Position numbers and translations under genes: made by a program | In this document: positions 57,197 to 64,000 of the stretch, in pieces | Numbering within the stretch: the first letter of the stretch is position 1 | How the letters are laid out: every line of letters starts with the position of its first letter | Origin: Mycolicibacterium moriokaense | Lineage (GTDB): Bacteria; Actinomycetota; Actinomycetes; Mycobacteriales; Mycobacteriaceae | Assembly (NCBI RefSeq): GCF_003201655.1 | Contig: NZ_QJJU01000001.1 | Location: 310,001-374,000 of the forward strand | Reading direction: 5' to 3' | DNA: 64,000 nt | Notes under the pieces: generated by a model | Database searches by the model: none | What the model saw: the letters and a program-made list of their open reading frames with translations, nothing else | What the model was told of the DNA's origin: nothing

Positions 57197-59074
57197 ATGG
57201 AGCAGAAGCCGCCCACAGCCACCATCGAATCCGCGCATCGTGACCACCTGACCGACTTGCCGTTCGCCGACACTGCGGACTTCGACGATGCGGACCGTGG
57301 ATTCATCGCCGCTCAACAGCCGTGCGTCATCAGGGCCGCCGACGGTCGCGTGGTGTGGGACAACGACTCCTACGCGTTCGTAAGCGGAGACGCGCCGACG
57401 TCGGTGCATCCCAGCCTGTGGCGGCAGAGCAAGCTGTGCGCCAAACAGGGTCTCTACGAAGTGGTCGATGGCATCTATCAGGTGCGTGGCTTCGACCTGT
57501 CGAACATCAGCTTCATCGAAGGCGACAGCGGGGTCATCGTCATCGATCCGTTGATCTCCACCGAGACCGCTGCCGCAGCGCTGCAGCTATATCGCGCGCA
57601 CCGCGGGGACCGGCCGGTGGTCGCTGTCATTTACACCCACAGCCATGTCGATCATTTCGGTGGCGTGCTGGGCGTGACGACGCAGGCCGACGTCGACGCG
57701 GGCCGGGTCGCGGTGATTGCGCCGGAGCACTTCACGCAGCACGCCGTCCAGGAGAACGTCTACGCGGGTACCGCGATGGCGCGGCGGGCGGCGTACATGT
57801 ACGGCGCCGTGCTGGACCGCGGCCCGCAGGGGCAGGTGGGGTGCGGTCTGGGGCAGGTCGGGTCCAGCGGCGAGGTCGCCCTGATCGTGCCGACGGTCGA
57901 CATCAAGGAGACCGGTGAGACGCGCACGGTCGACGGCGTCGAGATCGAGTTCCAGATGGCGCCCGGCACGGAAGCACCCGCCGAGATGCACTTCTACTTC
58001 CCGCGCTTCCGCGCGCTCTGCATGGCCGAGAACGCCACTCACAACCTGCACAACCTGTTGACCCTGCGCGGTGCGCTGGTCCGCGATCCGCATGGCTGGG
58101 CCGGCTATCTCACCGAGGCGATCGACACATTCACCGACCGCACCGACGTCGTGTTCGCCTCGCATCACTGGCCGACGTGGGGCCGCGTCCAGATCGTGGA
58201 ATTTCTTTCCCTGCAACGCGATATGTATTCGTATCTGCATGACCAGACGTTGCGTCAGCTCAACCAGGGTTTCACAGGCATCGAGATCGCCGAGAACTTT
58301 CAGATGCCACCCGCACTGCACGAGGCGTGGCACACCCACGGCTACTACGGGTCGGTCAGCCACAACGTCAAGGCCGTCTATCAGCGCTACATGGGCTGGT
58401 TCGACGGCAACCCCGGTCGGCTGTGGGCGCATCCGCCCGAGGCACTTGGGCCTCGTTACGTCGAGGCGCTTGGGGGCATCGACCGCGTCGTCGACGTCGC
58501 GCGGAAGGCTTTCGACGAAGGCGACTTCCGTTGGGCAGCAACGTTACTCGACCATGCGGTATTCACAGACGAGGACCATACCGTGGCACGGGAGCTCTAC
58601 GCCGACACCCTCGAACAACTTGCCTACGGCGCGGAGAACGCTGTCTGGCGCAACTTCTTCTTCTCAGGTGCGACCGAGCTACGGGAAGGAAATTTTGGCA
58701 CCCCGACCCAGACCGCGTCGGCGTCGATACTGGGCCAACTCACTCCGGAGCAGATGTTCGACACCTTAGCCCTCAGCGTGAACGGGCCGAGGGCATGGGA
58801 TCTCGATGTCGCAGTCGACATCACATTCATCGACGTCGCCACCAATTACCGGCTGACGCTGCGCAACGGCGTGCTCGTGTACCGCAAGGTGCCCGCCGAT
58901 ACGGCGACGGCGAATGCGACCATTGAGCTCGCAAACAAGCTGCGGCTGTTGGCATTCGCCGCGGGCGACGCTGACTCTCCCGGGATCACGGTCACCGGCG
59001 ACGCCAACGCATTGCCGTCGATCATCGCCGTTTTGGATCGGCCCGACCCCGGCTTCAACATCATCACGCCGTAG
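57197..59074 (+). CDS. Alkylsulfatase, metallo-beta-lactamase type (Rv3762c homologue)
   Basis: 625 aa of the SdsA1/BDS1 group, which hydrolyse alkyl sulfate esters with a binuclear zinc centre. The MBL domain (about 70-340) has FIEGDSGVIVIDPL and the zinc motif THSHVDHFGG; ENATHNLHNLLTLRGALVRD and ASHHWPTWG carry later ligands and substrate residues. A helical dimerisation domain and a C-terminal SCP2-like domain (about 510-625) follow. No signal peptide is obvious, unlike Pseudomonas SdsA1. The length matches Rv3762c as I recall it. Confidence 0.93.
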   Translation: MEQKPPTATIESAHRDHLTDLPFADTADFDDADRGFIAAQQPCVIRAADGRVVWDNDSYAFVSGDAPTSVHPSLWRQSKLCAKQGLYEVVDGIYQVRGFDLSNISFIEGDSGVIVIDPLISTETAAAALQLYRAHRGDRPVVAVIYTHSHVDHFGGVLGVTTQADVDAGRVAVIAPEHFTQHAVQENVYAGTAMARRAAYMYGAVLDRGPQGQVGCGLGQVGSSGEVALIVPTVDIKETGETRTVDGVEIEFQMAPGTEAPAEMHFYFPRFRALCMAENATHNLHNLLTLRGALVRDPHGWAGYLTEAIDTFTDRTDVVFASHHWPTWGRVQIVEFLSLQRDMYSYLHDQTLRQLNQGFTGIEIAENFQMPPALHEAWHTHGYYGSVSHNVKAVYQRYMGWFDGNPGRLWAHPPEALGPRYVEALGGIDRVVDVARKAFDEGDFRWAATLLDHAVFTDEDHTVARELYADTLEQLAYGAENAVWRNFFFSGATELREGNFGTPTQTASASILGQLTPEQMFDTLALSVNGPRAWDLDVAVDITFIDVATNYRLTLRNGVLVYRKVPADTATANATIELANKLRLLAFAAGDADSPGITVTGDANALPSIIAVLDRPDPGFNIITP

Positions 59075-59138
59075 CGGAACACGCGTCGGACTGGCATGTC
59101 GCTCAGAGGTGGGCAATTTGGATACTGTCTCGCGCTGA

Positions 59139-59152
59139 TTGGCAAGTGCCAA
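59139..59152. terminator. Small hairpin between convergent genes
   Basis: TTGGC-AAGT-GCCAA, a 5-bp stem with a tetraloop, lies in the 84-base gap between the alkylsulfatase and the convergent SDR. It is a weak terminator candidate. Confidence 0.25.
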
Positions 59153-59158
59153 AGTCGC

Positions 59159-59920
59159 TCAGGGAATCCCGCCGTCGCAGCGGATGATGCTGCCAGTCGT
59201 GTAACTCGACGCGTCGGACGCCAAAAACAGTGCGGCGCCAATGATCTCGGGCGGATTACCGAGTCGCTTCAGCGCGAAGTGTTGCGCACCCTTCGTCGTC
59301 GCCGGAATATCCCATGCCTTGCTGATGTCGGTCAGGAAGGGTCCGGGCATCAGGGTGTTCACTCGCACGGTCGGCCCGAACGCCAACGCGAGCCCCTCGG
59401 TCAACGCGTTGAGCCCCGCTTTTGCAGCCGAATACGGCAGTTGCTCCGGCCGCGGACGCCGCGATCCGCTCGAGCTGACATTGATGATCGACCCGCCGCC
59501 GTCGGCCACCATCCGTTCGCCCACCAGAGTCGACAACCGGAACGGGCCCTTGAGGTTGAGATTGACCACCGCATCGAACAGCTTCTCGGTGACCGAGCCC
59601 AGCGACTCGTACAGCGGCGACATGCCCGCGTTGTTGATGAGCACGTCGACCTTCCCGAATCGCTCGTAGGCGGCATCGACCAATCCGTCGAGTTCGTCCC
59701 ATCGGCCGACATGCACTTGATACGGGAATGCGGTTCGGCCGGTCGCGGCGGCGATCTCCTCGGCGGTCGCCACGCATGACTCGTACTTGCGGCTGGCGAT
59801 GATCGCGTCGGCCCCGCATTGAGCCGCCGCGAAGGCCATCTCGCGACCAAGGCCGCGGCTTCCGCCCGTCACCATCACCACCCGGTCGGTGAGGTCGAAG
59901 AGTTCGTCGGCGTAGCCCAT
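59159..59920 (-). CDS. Short-chain dehydrogenase/reductase
   Basis: 253-aa classical SDR with TGGSRGLGREM, NNAGMSPLYES, INVSSSGSR and the active-site Tyr-x-x-x-Lys in PYSAAKAGLNAL. It ends TTGSIIRCDGGIP, typical of gluconate 5-dehydrogenase or 3-oxoacyl-ACP reductase-like members. The ATG at 59920 follows the metallopeptidase stop by one base, so the two genes form an operon. The substrate is unknown. Confidence 0.9.
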   Translation of the reverse strand: MGYADELFDLTDRVVMVTGGSRGLGREMAFAAAQCGADAIIASRKYESCVATAEEIAAATGRTAFPYQVHVGRWDELDGLVDAAYERFGKVDVLINNAGMSPLYESLGSVTEKLFDAVVNLNLKGPFRLSTLVGERMVADGGGSIINVSSSGSRRPRPEQLPYSAAKAGLNALTEGLALAFGPTVRVNTLMPGPFLTDISKAWDIPATTKGAQHFALKRLGNPPEIIGAALFLASDASSYTTGSIIRCDGGIP

Positions 59921-59921
59921 A

Positions 59922-61046
59922 TCAGTGACTCCTTGTGTCGGCCTGTTGGTGGGCAGTCTCGCGGATCACGCGGTGAATGAACCCCAGCTTGCTGATCACC
60001 GGTGGCGGAATCACGAACGGATACAACGGGTTCTTGCCCATCGCGGTGTTGACGCGATTGAAAAACATCGCCAGCCACGTCCAGTCGTAGAGCAGACGCT
60101 CGATGGGTGCATCGTCATAGCTCTCTAGCGGGGCGATGTCCCGCGGGACCGAGAACCGCACCTGATCCGCGTGCAAGACCAGGCCCCCTTCACGGACGGT
60201 GTCGATGGTGTCGGTGATGTGGAGGTAGTGCGCGAAGCATTCCGCGAAGTCCTCCCACGGATGCATGGTGGCGTACTCGGAGATGAACGACTCAGACCAG
60301 CCGTCGGGCGGGCCGAACTTGTAGTGCCTGGCGATCTCGGCTTGGTAGTCGGCACGTTCGTCGCCGAAGAGCTCACGACAGTCGTCGAGGTAGCGCGCCG
60401 CGCCTGTGCCCGTTTCGACGAGGACATGCTGGTAGTAGTGGCCGACCTCGTGGCGGAAGTGTCCGAGCATGGTGCGGTACGGCTCGCCGAGTCGCACCCG
60501 CAGCGACTCTCGATAGGCATCGAGCGACTCGACGAGATCGATCGTGATCACGCCGTTGGCGTGTCCGATCGTGACCGGCTTGCCCGCGCTGTAGCTCGAC
60601 AGCAGGTCGAAGGCCAGGCCGCCGTCGGTGCGCCAGTACGGTTCGACGGGCAGGCCCAGGTCGAGAAGCTGCAAGATCAGCCGATGCAACGCCGTGGTGG
60701 TGTCGGCCAACTTCTCCTGCGCGATGGTGTCATCGGCGTCCGGTTCGGCCCGGATCAGCGAATCGGAGAAGCACCGGCCCCGGAGCAGCTCGTCCTGCGT
60801 CTCCGGAACGAGCCAATTGCAGCCCAGCGTGGCCGATTTGGTGCACTGGATCCACCTGGATCCGTCGATGACAGCGGATCCCTCGGAGGTGGCGATCATC
60901 GAGCCACTGGCCATATGCAGTCCCAGCTCCGCTTGGCAGGTGGGGCATCGTCGCGATTCGAACGGCGCAAAGCTGTCGCATACCGGGCAGGCGAACGCGC
61001 GCACGGCATCTATCGTGGCACGGTGCAATTGCTTCTGGTCCGACAT
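59922..61046 (-). CDS. Putative zinc metallopeptidase with N-terminal zinc ribbon
   Basis: 374 aa. The N-terminus has paired cysteines (CPVCDSF ... CPTCQAE), a zinc-ribbon, and a later Cys pair (CTKSATLGCNW). The peptidase region holds HFRHEVGHYYQHVL, an HExxH-type motif (HEVGH), with ECFAHYLHITD downstream supplying a likely third ligand. This matches the putative zinc-binding peptidase group PF15887 as I recall it. No signal peptide. Its ATG at 61046 lies inside the divergent phosphatase gene, a 24-base overlap at the 5' ends. Confidence 0.85.
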   Translation of the reverse strand: MSDQKQLHRATIDAVRAFACPVCDSFAPFESRRCPTCQAELGLHMASGSMIATSEGSAVIDGSRWIQCTKSATLGCNWLVPETQDELLRGRCFSDSLIRAEPDADDTIAQEKLADTTTALHRLILQLLDLGLPVEPYWRTDGGLAFDLLSSYSAGKPVTIGHANGVITIDLVESLDAYRESLRVRLGEPYRTMLGHFRHEVGHYYQHVLVETGTGAARYLDDCRELFGDERADYQAEIARHYKFGPPDGWSESFISEYATMHPWEDFAECFAHYLHITDTIDTVREGGLVLHADQVRFSVPRDIAPLESYDDAPIERLLYDWTWLAMFFNRVNTAMGKNPLYPFVIPPPVISKLGFIHRVIRETAHQQADTRSH

Positions 61047-61631
61047 GCGCTTCCCCTTCGTAGCGAGCCAGGGGAGGGCTCCGATCCGTACTTATCCGCA
61101 GAAGGCATCGAGCAGGCCAAGCGGTTGCCCGACGCGTTGGCACGCTTTCCGATTTCGCGGCTGGTCAGCAGCCCGCAGATCCGGTCCGTTCAGACCGCGC
61201 AGCCGGTTGCCGACGCGTTGGGTCTGGCCGTCGAGATCGACGAACGCCTCGCCGAATACGACCGCGACATGGAGCACTACGTCCCGATCGAGCAGATCGC
61301 CGCGGAGTTCCCCGAGGAGTTGGCGCGGCTGGCCAGCGGTCATCTGCCCAGCACCGTCGACGAGACCGCCTTCCTGGCGCGTATCAATGCGGGGATCCGC
61401 GATCTGGTGGCCTCTGGTGACCACGAGGACACTGTCGCGGTGTTCAGCCACGGCGGGGTGATCAACGGGCTGCTCCACACAATCCTCGGCACCGAGAAGG
61501 TTCTGTGCTTCAACGTCGACTACGCAGGCGTCACTCGGCTGCTGTCTTCACGCGACGGCAACCTGTATGTGGCGGCGGTCAACGGCACCGAGCACGTATG
61601 GGACCTGCTCCCGCGAAATCAGCGATGGTAG
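61023..61631 (+). CDS. Histidine phosphatase superfamily protein
   Basis: 202-aa phosphoglycerate-mutase-like protein. The catalytic phosphohistidine is in LLLVRHALPL (RHA in place of the common RHG), SSPQIRSVQTA is the second Arg region, and FSHGGVINGLLH carries the second His. The GTG start at 61023 is chosen because the family starts at the first beta strand. The frame is open much further upstream but that part is antisense to the metallopeptidase. The next gene starts 10 bases after the stop. Confidence 0.88.
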   Translation: MQLLLVRHALPLRSEPGEGSDPYLSAEGIEQAKRLPDALARFPISRLVSSPQIRSVQTAQPVADALGLAVEIDERLAEYDRDMEHYVPIEQIAAEFPEELARLASGHLPSTVDETAFLARINAGIRDLVASGDHEDTVAVFSHGGVINGLLHTILGTEKVLCFNVDYAGVTRLLSSRDGNLYVAAVNGTEHVWDLLPRNQRW

Positions 61632-61641
61632 ACAAGTCCCC

Positions 61642-62670
61642 GTGACTACCTCGCTCGAAGGGCTGGACCTCGACGCCCTGGATCACCACCTGCAGTCTGT
61701 CGGCATCGCCCGCACCGGTGAACTCCGGGCCGAGCTGATCTCCGGCGGCCGGTCGAACCTGACGTTCCTGGTCTTCGACGACGCCTCGAAGTGGGTGTTG
61801 CGCAGGCCGCCGCTGCACGGGCTGACGCCGTCGGCGCACGACATGGCGCGTGAGTACAAGGTGGTGGCCGCGCTGCAGGACACCCCAGTGCCGGTGGCCC
61901 GTGCGGTAACGATGCGCAACGACGACTCGGTGCTGGGCGCGCCGTTCCAGATGGTGGAGCACGTGGCGGGGCGCGTCGTGCGGCACGACGACGAGCTCGA
62001 GAAGCTCGGAGACAAGGACACCGTCAGCGATTGCGTCGACGCATTGATCCGCGTGCTTGCCGATTTGCACGCCGTCGACCCAGACGCCGTTGGGCTCGGG
62101 GACTTCGGCAAGCCCACCGGTTACCTCGAACGCCAGGTGCGCCGCTGGGGCGGGCAGTGGGATCTTGTGCGGCGCGAGAACGACCAGTTCGACAGCGACG
62201 TCAAGCGGCTGCATTCGGCTCTGGCAGAAGTGATTCCGGCGCAGAGCCGCAGCTCGGTCGTGCACGGCGACTACCGCATCGACAACACGATTCTGGATGC
62301 GCAGGACGCGACGAAGGTGGTCGCCGTTCTCGACTGGGAAATGTCCACACTCGGCGATCCGCTCAGCGACGCCGCGCTCATGTGCGTGTACCGCCATCCG
62401 ATGTTCAACCTGATCCATGCGGCCTCGGCGTGGGCGTCGCCGCTCATCCCTGAGGTCGACGACCTCGCGAATCGCTATTCGCTTGCCGCGGAACAGTCGT
62501 TGGACAACTGGGACTTCTACATGGCGCTGGGGTACTTCAAGGTGGCGATCATCGCGGCTGGCATCGCATTCCGGGCCCGTGTCGGCGGTGGCGTCGCCGC
62601 AGACACCCACGAGGTGGACAAGGCGGTGGGTCCGCTGATCGCCGAGGGGCTCCGTCTGCTATCGGCCTAG
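61642..62670 (+). CDS. Aminoglycoside-phosphotransferase-like kinase (Rv3761c/FadE36-annotated homologue)
   Basis: 342 aa of the APH/ACAD10-like family. It has SGGRSNLTFLV as nucleotide loop, catalytic VVHGDYRIDN (Asp) and metal Asp in VLDWEMSTLGDPLSD. The M. tuberculosis homologue is annotated FadE36, an acyl-CoA dehydrogenase, but the fold seen here is a small-molecule kinase, so that name misleads. In other species similar domains phosphorylate hydroxyacyl-CoA substrates before dehydration. The GTG start at 61642 is the first after the phosphatase stop; the 3' end overlaps the convergent membrane protein. Confidence 0.88.
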   Translation: MTTSLEGLDLDALDHHLQSVGIARTGELRAELISGGRSNLTFLVFDDASKWVLRRPPLHGLTPSAHDMAREYKVVAALQDTPVPVARAVTMRNDDSVLGAPFQMVEHVAGRVVRHDDELEKLGDKDTVSDCVDALIRVLADLHAVDPDAVGLGDFGKPTGYLERQVRRWGGQWDLVRRENDQFDSDVKRLHSALAEVIPAQSRSSVVHGDYRIDNTILDAQDATKVVAVLDWEMSTLGDPLSDAALMCVYRHPMFNLIHAASAWASPLIPEVDDLANRYSLAAEQSLDNWDFYMALGYFKVAIIAAGIAFRARVGGGVAADTHEVDKAVGPLIAEGLRLLSA

Positions 62671-63053
62671 AGGCCGGCCTTCAAATTCCGCTTGGCCGCG
62701 CGCCGCAGTTGAATGATGCGCGCGGATCCCGCGGCGACGGTCAGTAGGCCGCCGCACACCGCGGCAAGCAGAAGCGCAACGCCCACTGGCAGATTCCAGT
62801 CCCAGCCGAAAAAGTGAACGGTGGCGGAATCCGTGTTCTGCATGATGAACACCAGCAGCAGGATCAGGATCACGAATCCGGCGATCAACGCCGACCACAG
62901 CGCCGCGGCGCGGGTGAACTTCACCGCTGATTCCGGCATCGACGGCGTGGGCGGCGTGGGCGGCGTGGGCGTCACCGCCGAAGGCTCCGCCGGCGCGGGC
63001 AGTGGTACCGCATCAGATGGCCGGTCGGGTGACACGGACGGATCGCTGGTCAT
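62667..63053 (-). CDS. LapA-domain-like membrane protein (Rv3760 homologue)
   Basis: 128 aa. The cytoplasmic N-terminal 60 residues are Pro/Ser/Thr-rich, encoded partly by 9-bp tandem repeats. Two hydrophobic helices follow (about 66-86 and 98-118), with the loop QNTDSATVHFFGWDWNLPVG, typical of lipopolysaccharide-assembly protein A (LapA/YciS) domains. A basic tail, RRAAKRNLKAGL, stays inside. The function in mycobacteria is unknown. Divergent from proX across 126 bases. Confidence 0.88.
   Translation of the reverse strand: MTSDPSVSPDRPSDAVPLPAPAEPSAVTPTPPTPPTPSMPESAVKFTRAAALWSALIAGFVILILLLVFIMQNTDSATVHFFGWDWNLPVGVALLLAAVCGGLLTVAAGSARIIQLRRAAKRNLKAGL
62944..62970 (+). repeat. Three tandem copies of GGCGTGGGC
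   Basis: Exact 9-bp repeats at 62944-62952, 62953-62961 and 62962-62970. They encode the TPPTPPTPS-like linker of the LapA-like protein on the minus strand. The copy number may vary by slippage. Confidence 0.85.
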
Positions 63054-63179
63054 CGCTCCATCTTTGCCCTTTCGGCAACCGAATGAAACCACCGCGGCAT
63101 TCACGGTGCGCTAAAGCGCGGCGTCACCGCGTGCATCTCGATAGTGTCCGGGAAAGCCAGTGCCCGAGAGGACTTGCGT

Positions 63180-64000
63180 ATGTCGAGCAAACGTCGATGG
63201 AGTCTGGCGGTCCTGGTGACCGTGTCCACGCTGATCGCAGGGATGTTATCGGCGTGCGGCAGCTCCAACCCGCTCGGCGGCGGGGAGATATCGGGAGACC
63301 TGAAATCGATCACCGTCGGATCGGCCGACTTCACGGAATCGAAGATCATCGGCGAGCTCTACGCCCAGGCCCTTGAGGCCAACGGCTTTACCGTCCGCCG
63401 CCAGTTCGGCATCGGCAGCCGCGAAACCTATATCCCTGCGGTGCAGGACCATTCCATCGACCTCATTCCGGAGTACACGGGCAACCTGCTGCAGTACTTC
63501 GACAAGGAGACCGCGGCGACCACGCCCGACGCGGTGCTACTAGGGCTGCTCAAGGCGCTTCCCGGCGACCTCTCGATCCTCTATCCGTCGCCTGCTGAGG
63601 ACAAGGACACCCTTGCCGTCACCGGGGCGACCGCGCAGAAATGGAATCTCAAGTCCATCGAGGATCTCGCGAAGCACTCAGCCGAGGTCAAAGTTGGGGC
63701 GCCGTCGGAATTTCAGACGCGAGTGACCGGCTTGGTGGGTCTCAAGGACAAGTACGGTCTTGACATCGCGCCTGTCAACTTCGTCGCGATCAGCGACGGC
63801 GGTGGTCCGGCGACTGTGCAAGCTCTGACAGGCGGCACCGTCACAGCCGCCAACATCTTCAGCACGTCGCCGTCAATCGAGGAGAACAAGCTCGTGGTGC
63901 TCGAGGACCCGAAGAGCACTTTCCTCGCTGCGAACGTTGTTCCCCTGGTGGCGTCGCAGAAGATGTCCAACGAGCTCAAGACCGTCCTTGACGCCGTGAG
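63180..64000 (+). CDS. proX: Osmoprotectant (glycine betaine) ABC transporter binding lipoprotein ProX, 3' end cut
   Basis: The first 273 codons of a substrate-binding lipoprotein, still open at the window end. It has a basic N-terminus, hydrophobic core and lipobox MLSACGSS (Cys at about residue 25). The binding domain shows TVGSADFTESKIIGELYAQAL, LIPEYTGNLLQYF and VGAPSEFQTRVTGL, matching the OpuAC/ProX quaternary amine family. GAGAGGA precedes the ATG. M. tuberculosis has proX-proV-proW-proZ here, so the transporter genes are expected just beyond the window. Confidence 0.92.
   Translation, partial: MSSKRRWSLAVLVTVSTLIAGMLSACGSSNPLGGGEISGDLKSITVGSADFTESKIIGELYAQALEANGFTVRRQFGIGSRETYIPAVQDHSIDLIPEYTGNLLQYFDKETAATTPDAVLLGLLKALPGDLSILYPSPAEDKDTLAVTGATAQKWNLKSIEDLAKHSAEVKVGAPSEFQTRVTGLVGLKDKYGLDIAPVNFVAISDGGGPATVQALTGGTVTAANIFSTSPSIEENKLVVLEDPKSTFLAANVVPLVASQKMSNELKTVLDAV

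Noticed and set aside
62944..62970. CRISPR or minisatellite array
   Set aside because: Only three 9-bp copies with no spacers, inside a coding region for a Pro-rich linker.

Overview
The window is GC-rich mycobacterial chromosome. It carries the mycolic acid and arabinogalactan locus in the order known from M. tuberculosis: fbpA, fbpD, culp6, fadD32, pks13 and accD4 on one side, then embB, embA, embC, aftA, dprE2, dprE1 and a GtrA gene, then wzm, glfT1, wzt, bpa and Rv3779/Rv3778c/Rv3777 homologues, and later hisC2, an Rv3762c-type alkylsulfatase, an Rv3761c homologue and proX. The accessory gene content suggests a non-tuberculous, Mycolicibacterium-like species. I cannot name the species.

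Region 1 (1-12.5 kb, + strand) makes and transfers mycolic acids. It holds Ag85A (truncated by the window edge), the catalytically dead Ag85 homologue FbpD/MPT51, a DUF732 lipoprotein, the Culp6 lipase, FadD32 (meromycolyl-AMP ligase), Pks13 (Claisen-type condensation) and AccD4 (carboxylation of the alpha chain). A Ser/Thr kinase (12.5-13.9 kb) separates this block from the arabinan genes.

Region 2 (13.9-29.0 kb, - strand) is one tight, mostly overlapping array: GtrA protein, DprE1/DprE2 (DPA synthesis), AftA, EmbC, EmbA, EmbB and a terminal metallo-beta-lactamase-fold hydrolase. DprE1 has Ala where M. tuberculosis has Cys387, which predicts intrinsic benzothiazinone resistance.

Region 3 (29.0-35.0 kb) is accessory: a 13E12-type HNH protein, an LpqN-like/membrane protein pair, a MocR regulator divergent from two tandem AhpD-like proteins, and a PAP2 phosphatase.

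Region 4 (35.0-42.3 kb) is the galactan initiation/export operon (Rv3779-like GT-C, Bpa proteasome activator, Wzt, GlfT1, Wzm), followed by Rv3778c- and Rv3777-like genes.

Region 5 (42.3-64 kb) is mixed. It has three tRNAs, a second MocR module whose promoter shares sequence words with the first, and HisC2. A tRNA-Arg is followed 0.8 kb later by a decayed tRNA-like copy; the two flank a hemophore gene with a possible iron box. Next come a LipJ-like hydrolase/cyclase with a truncated duplicate, an ECF sigma factor overlapping a membrane Rieske protein (possible redox-sensing pair), several SDR, cupin, phosphatase and permease genes, an alkylsulfatase, a zinc metallopeptidase, and the start of a proX glycine-betaine-type uptake operon. 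No CRISPR array, insertion sequence or prophage was seen.
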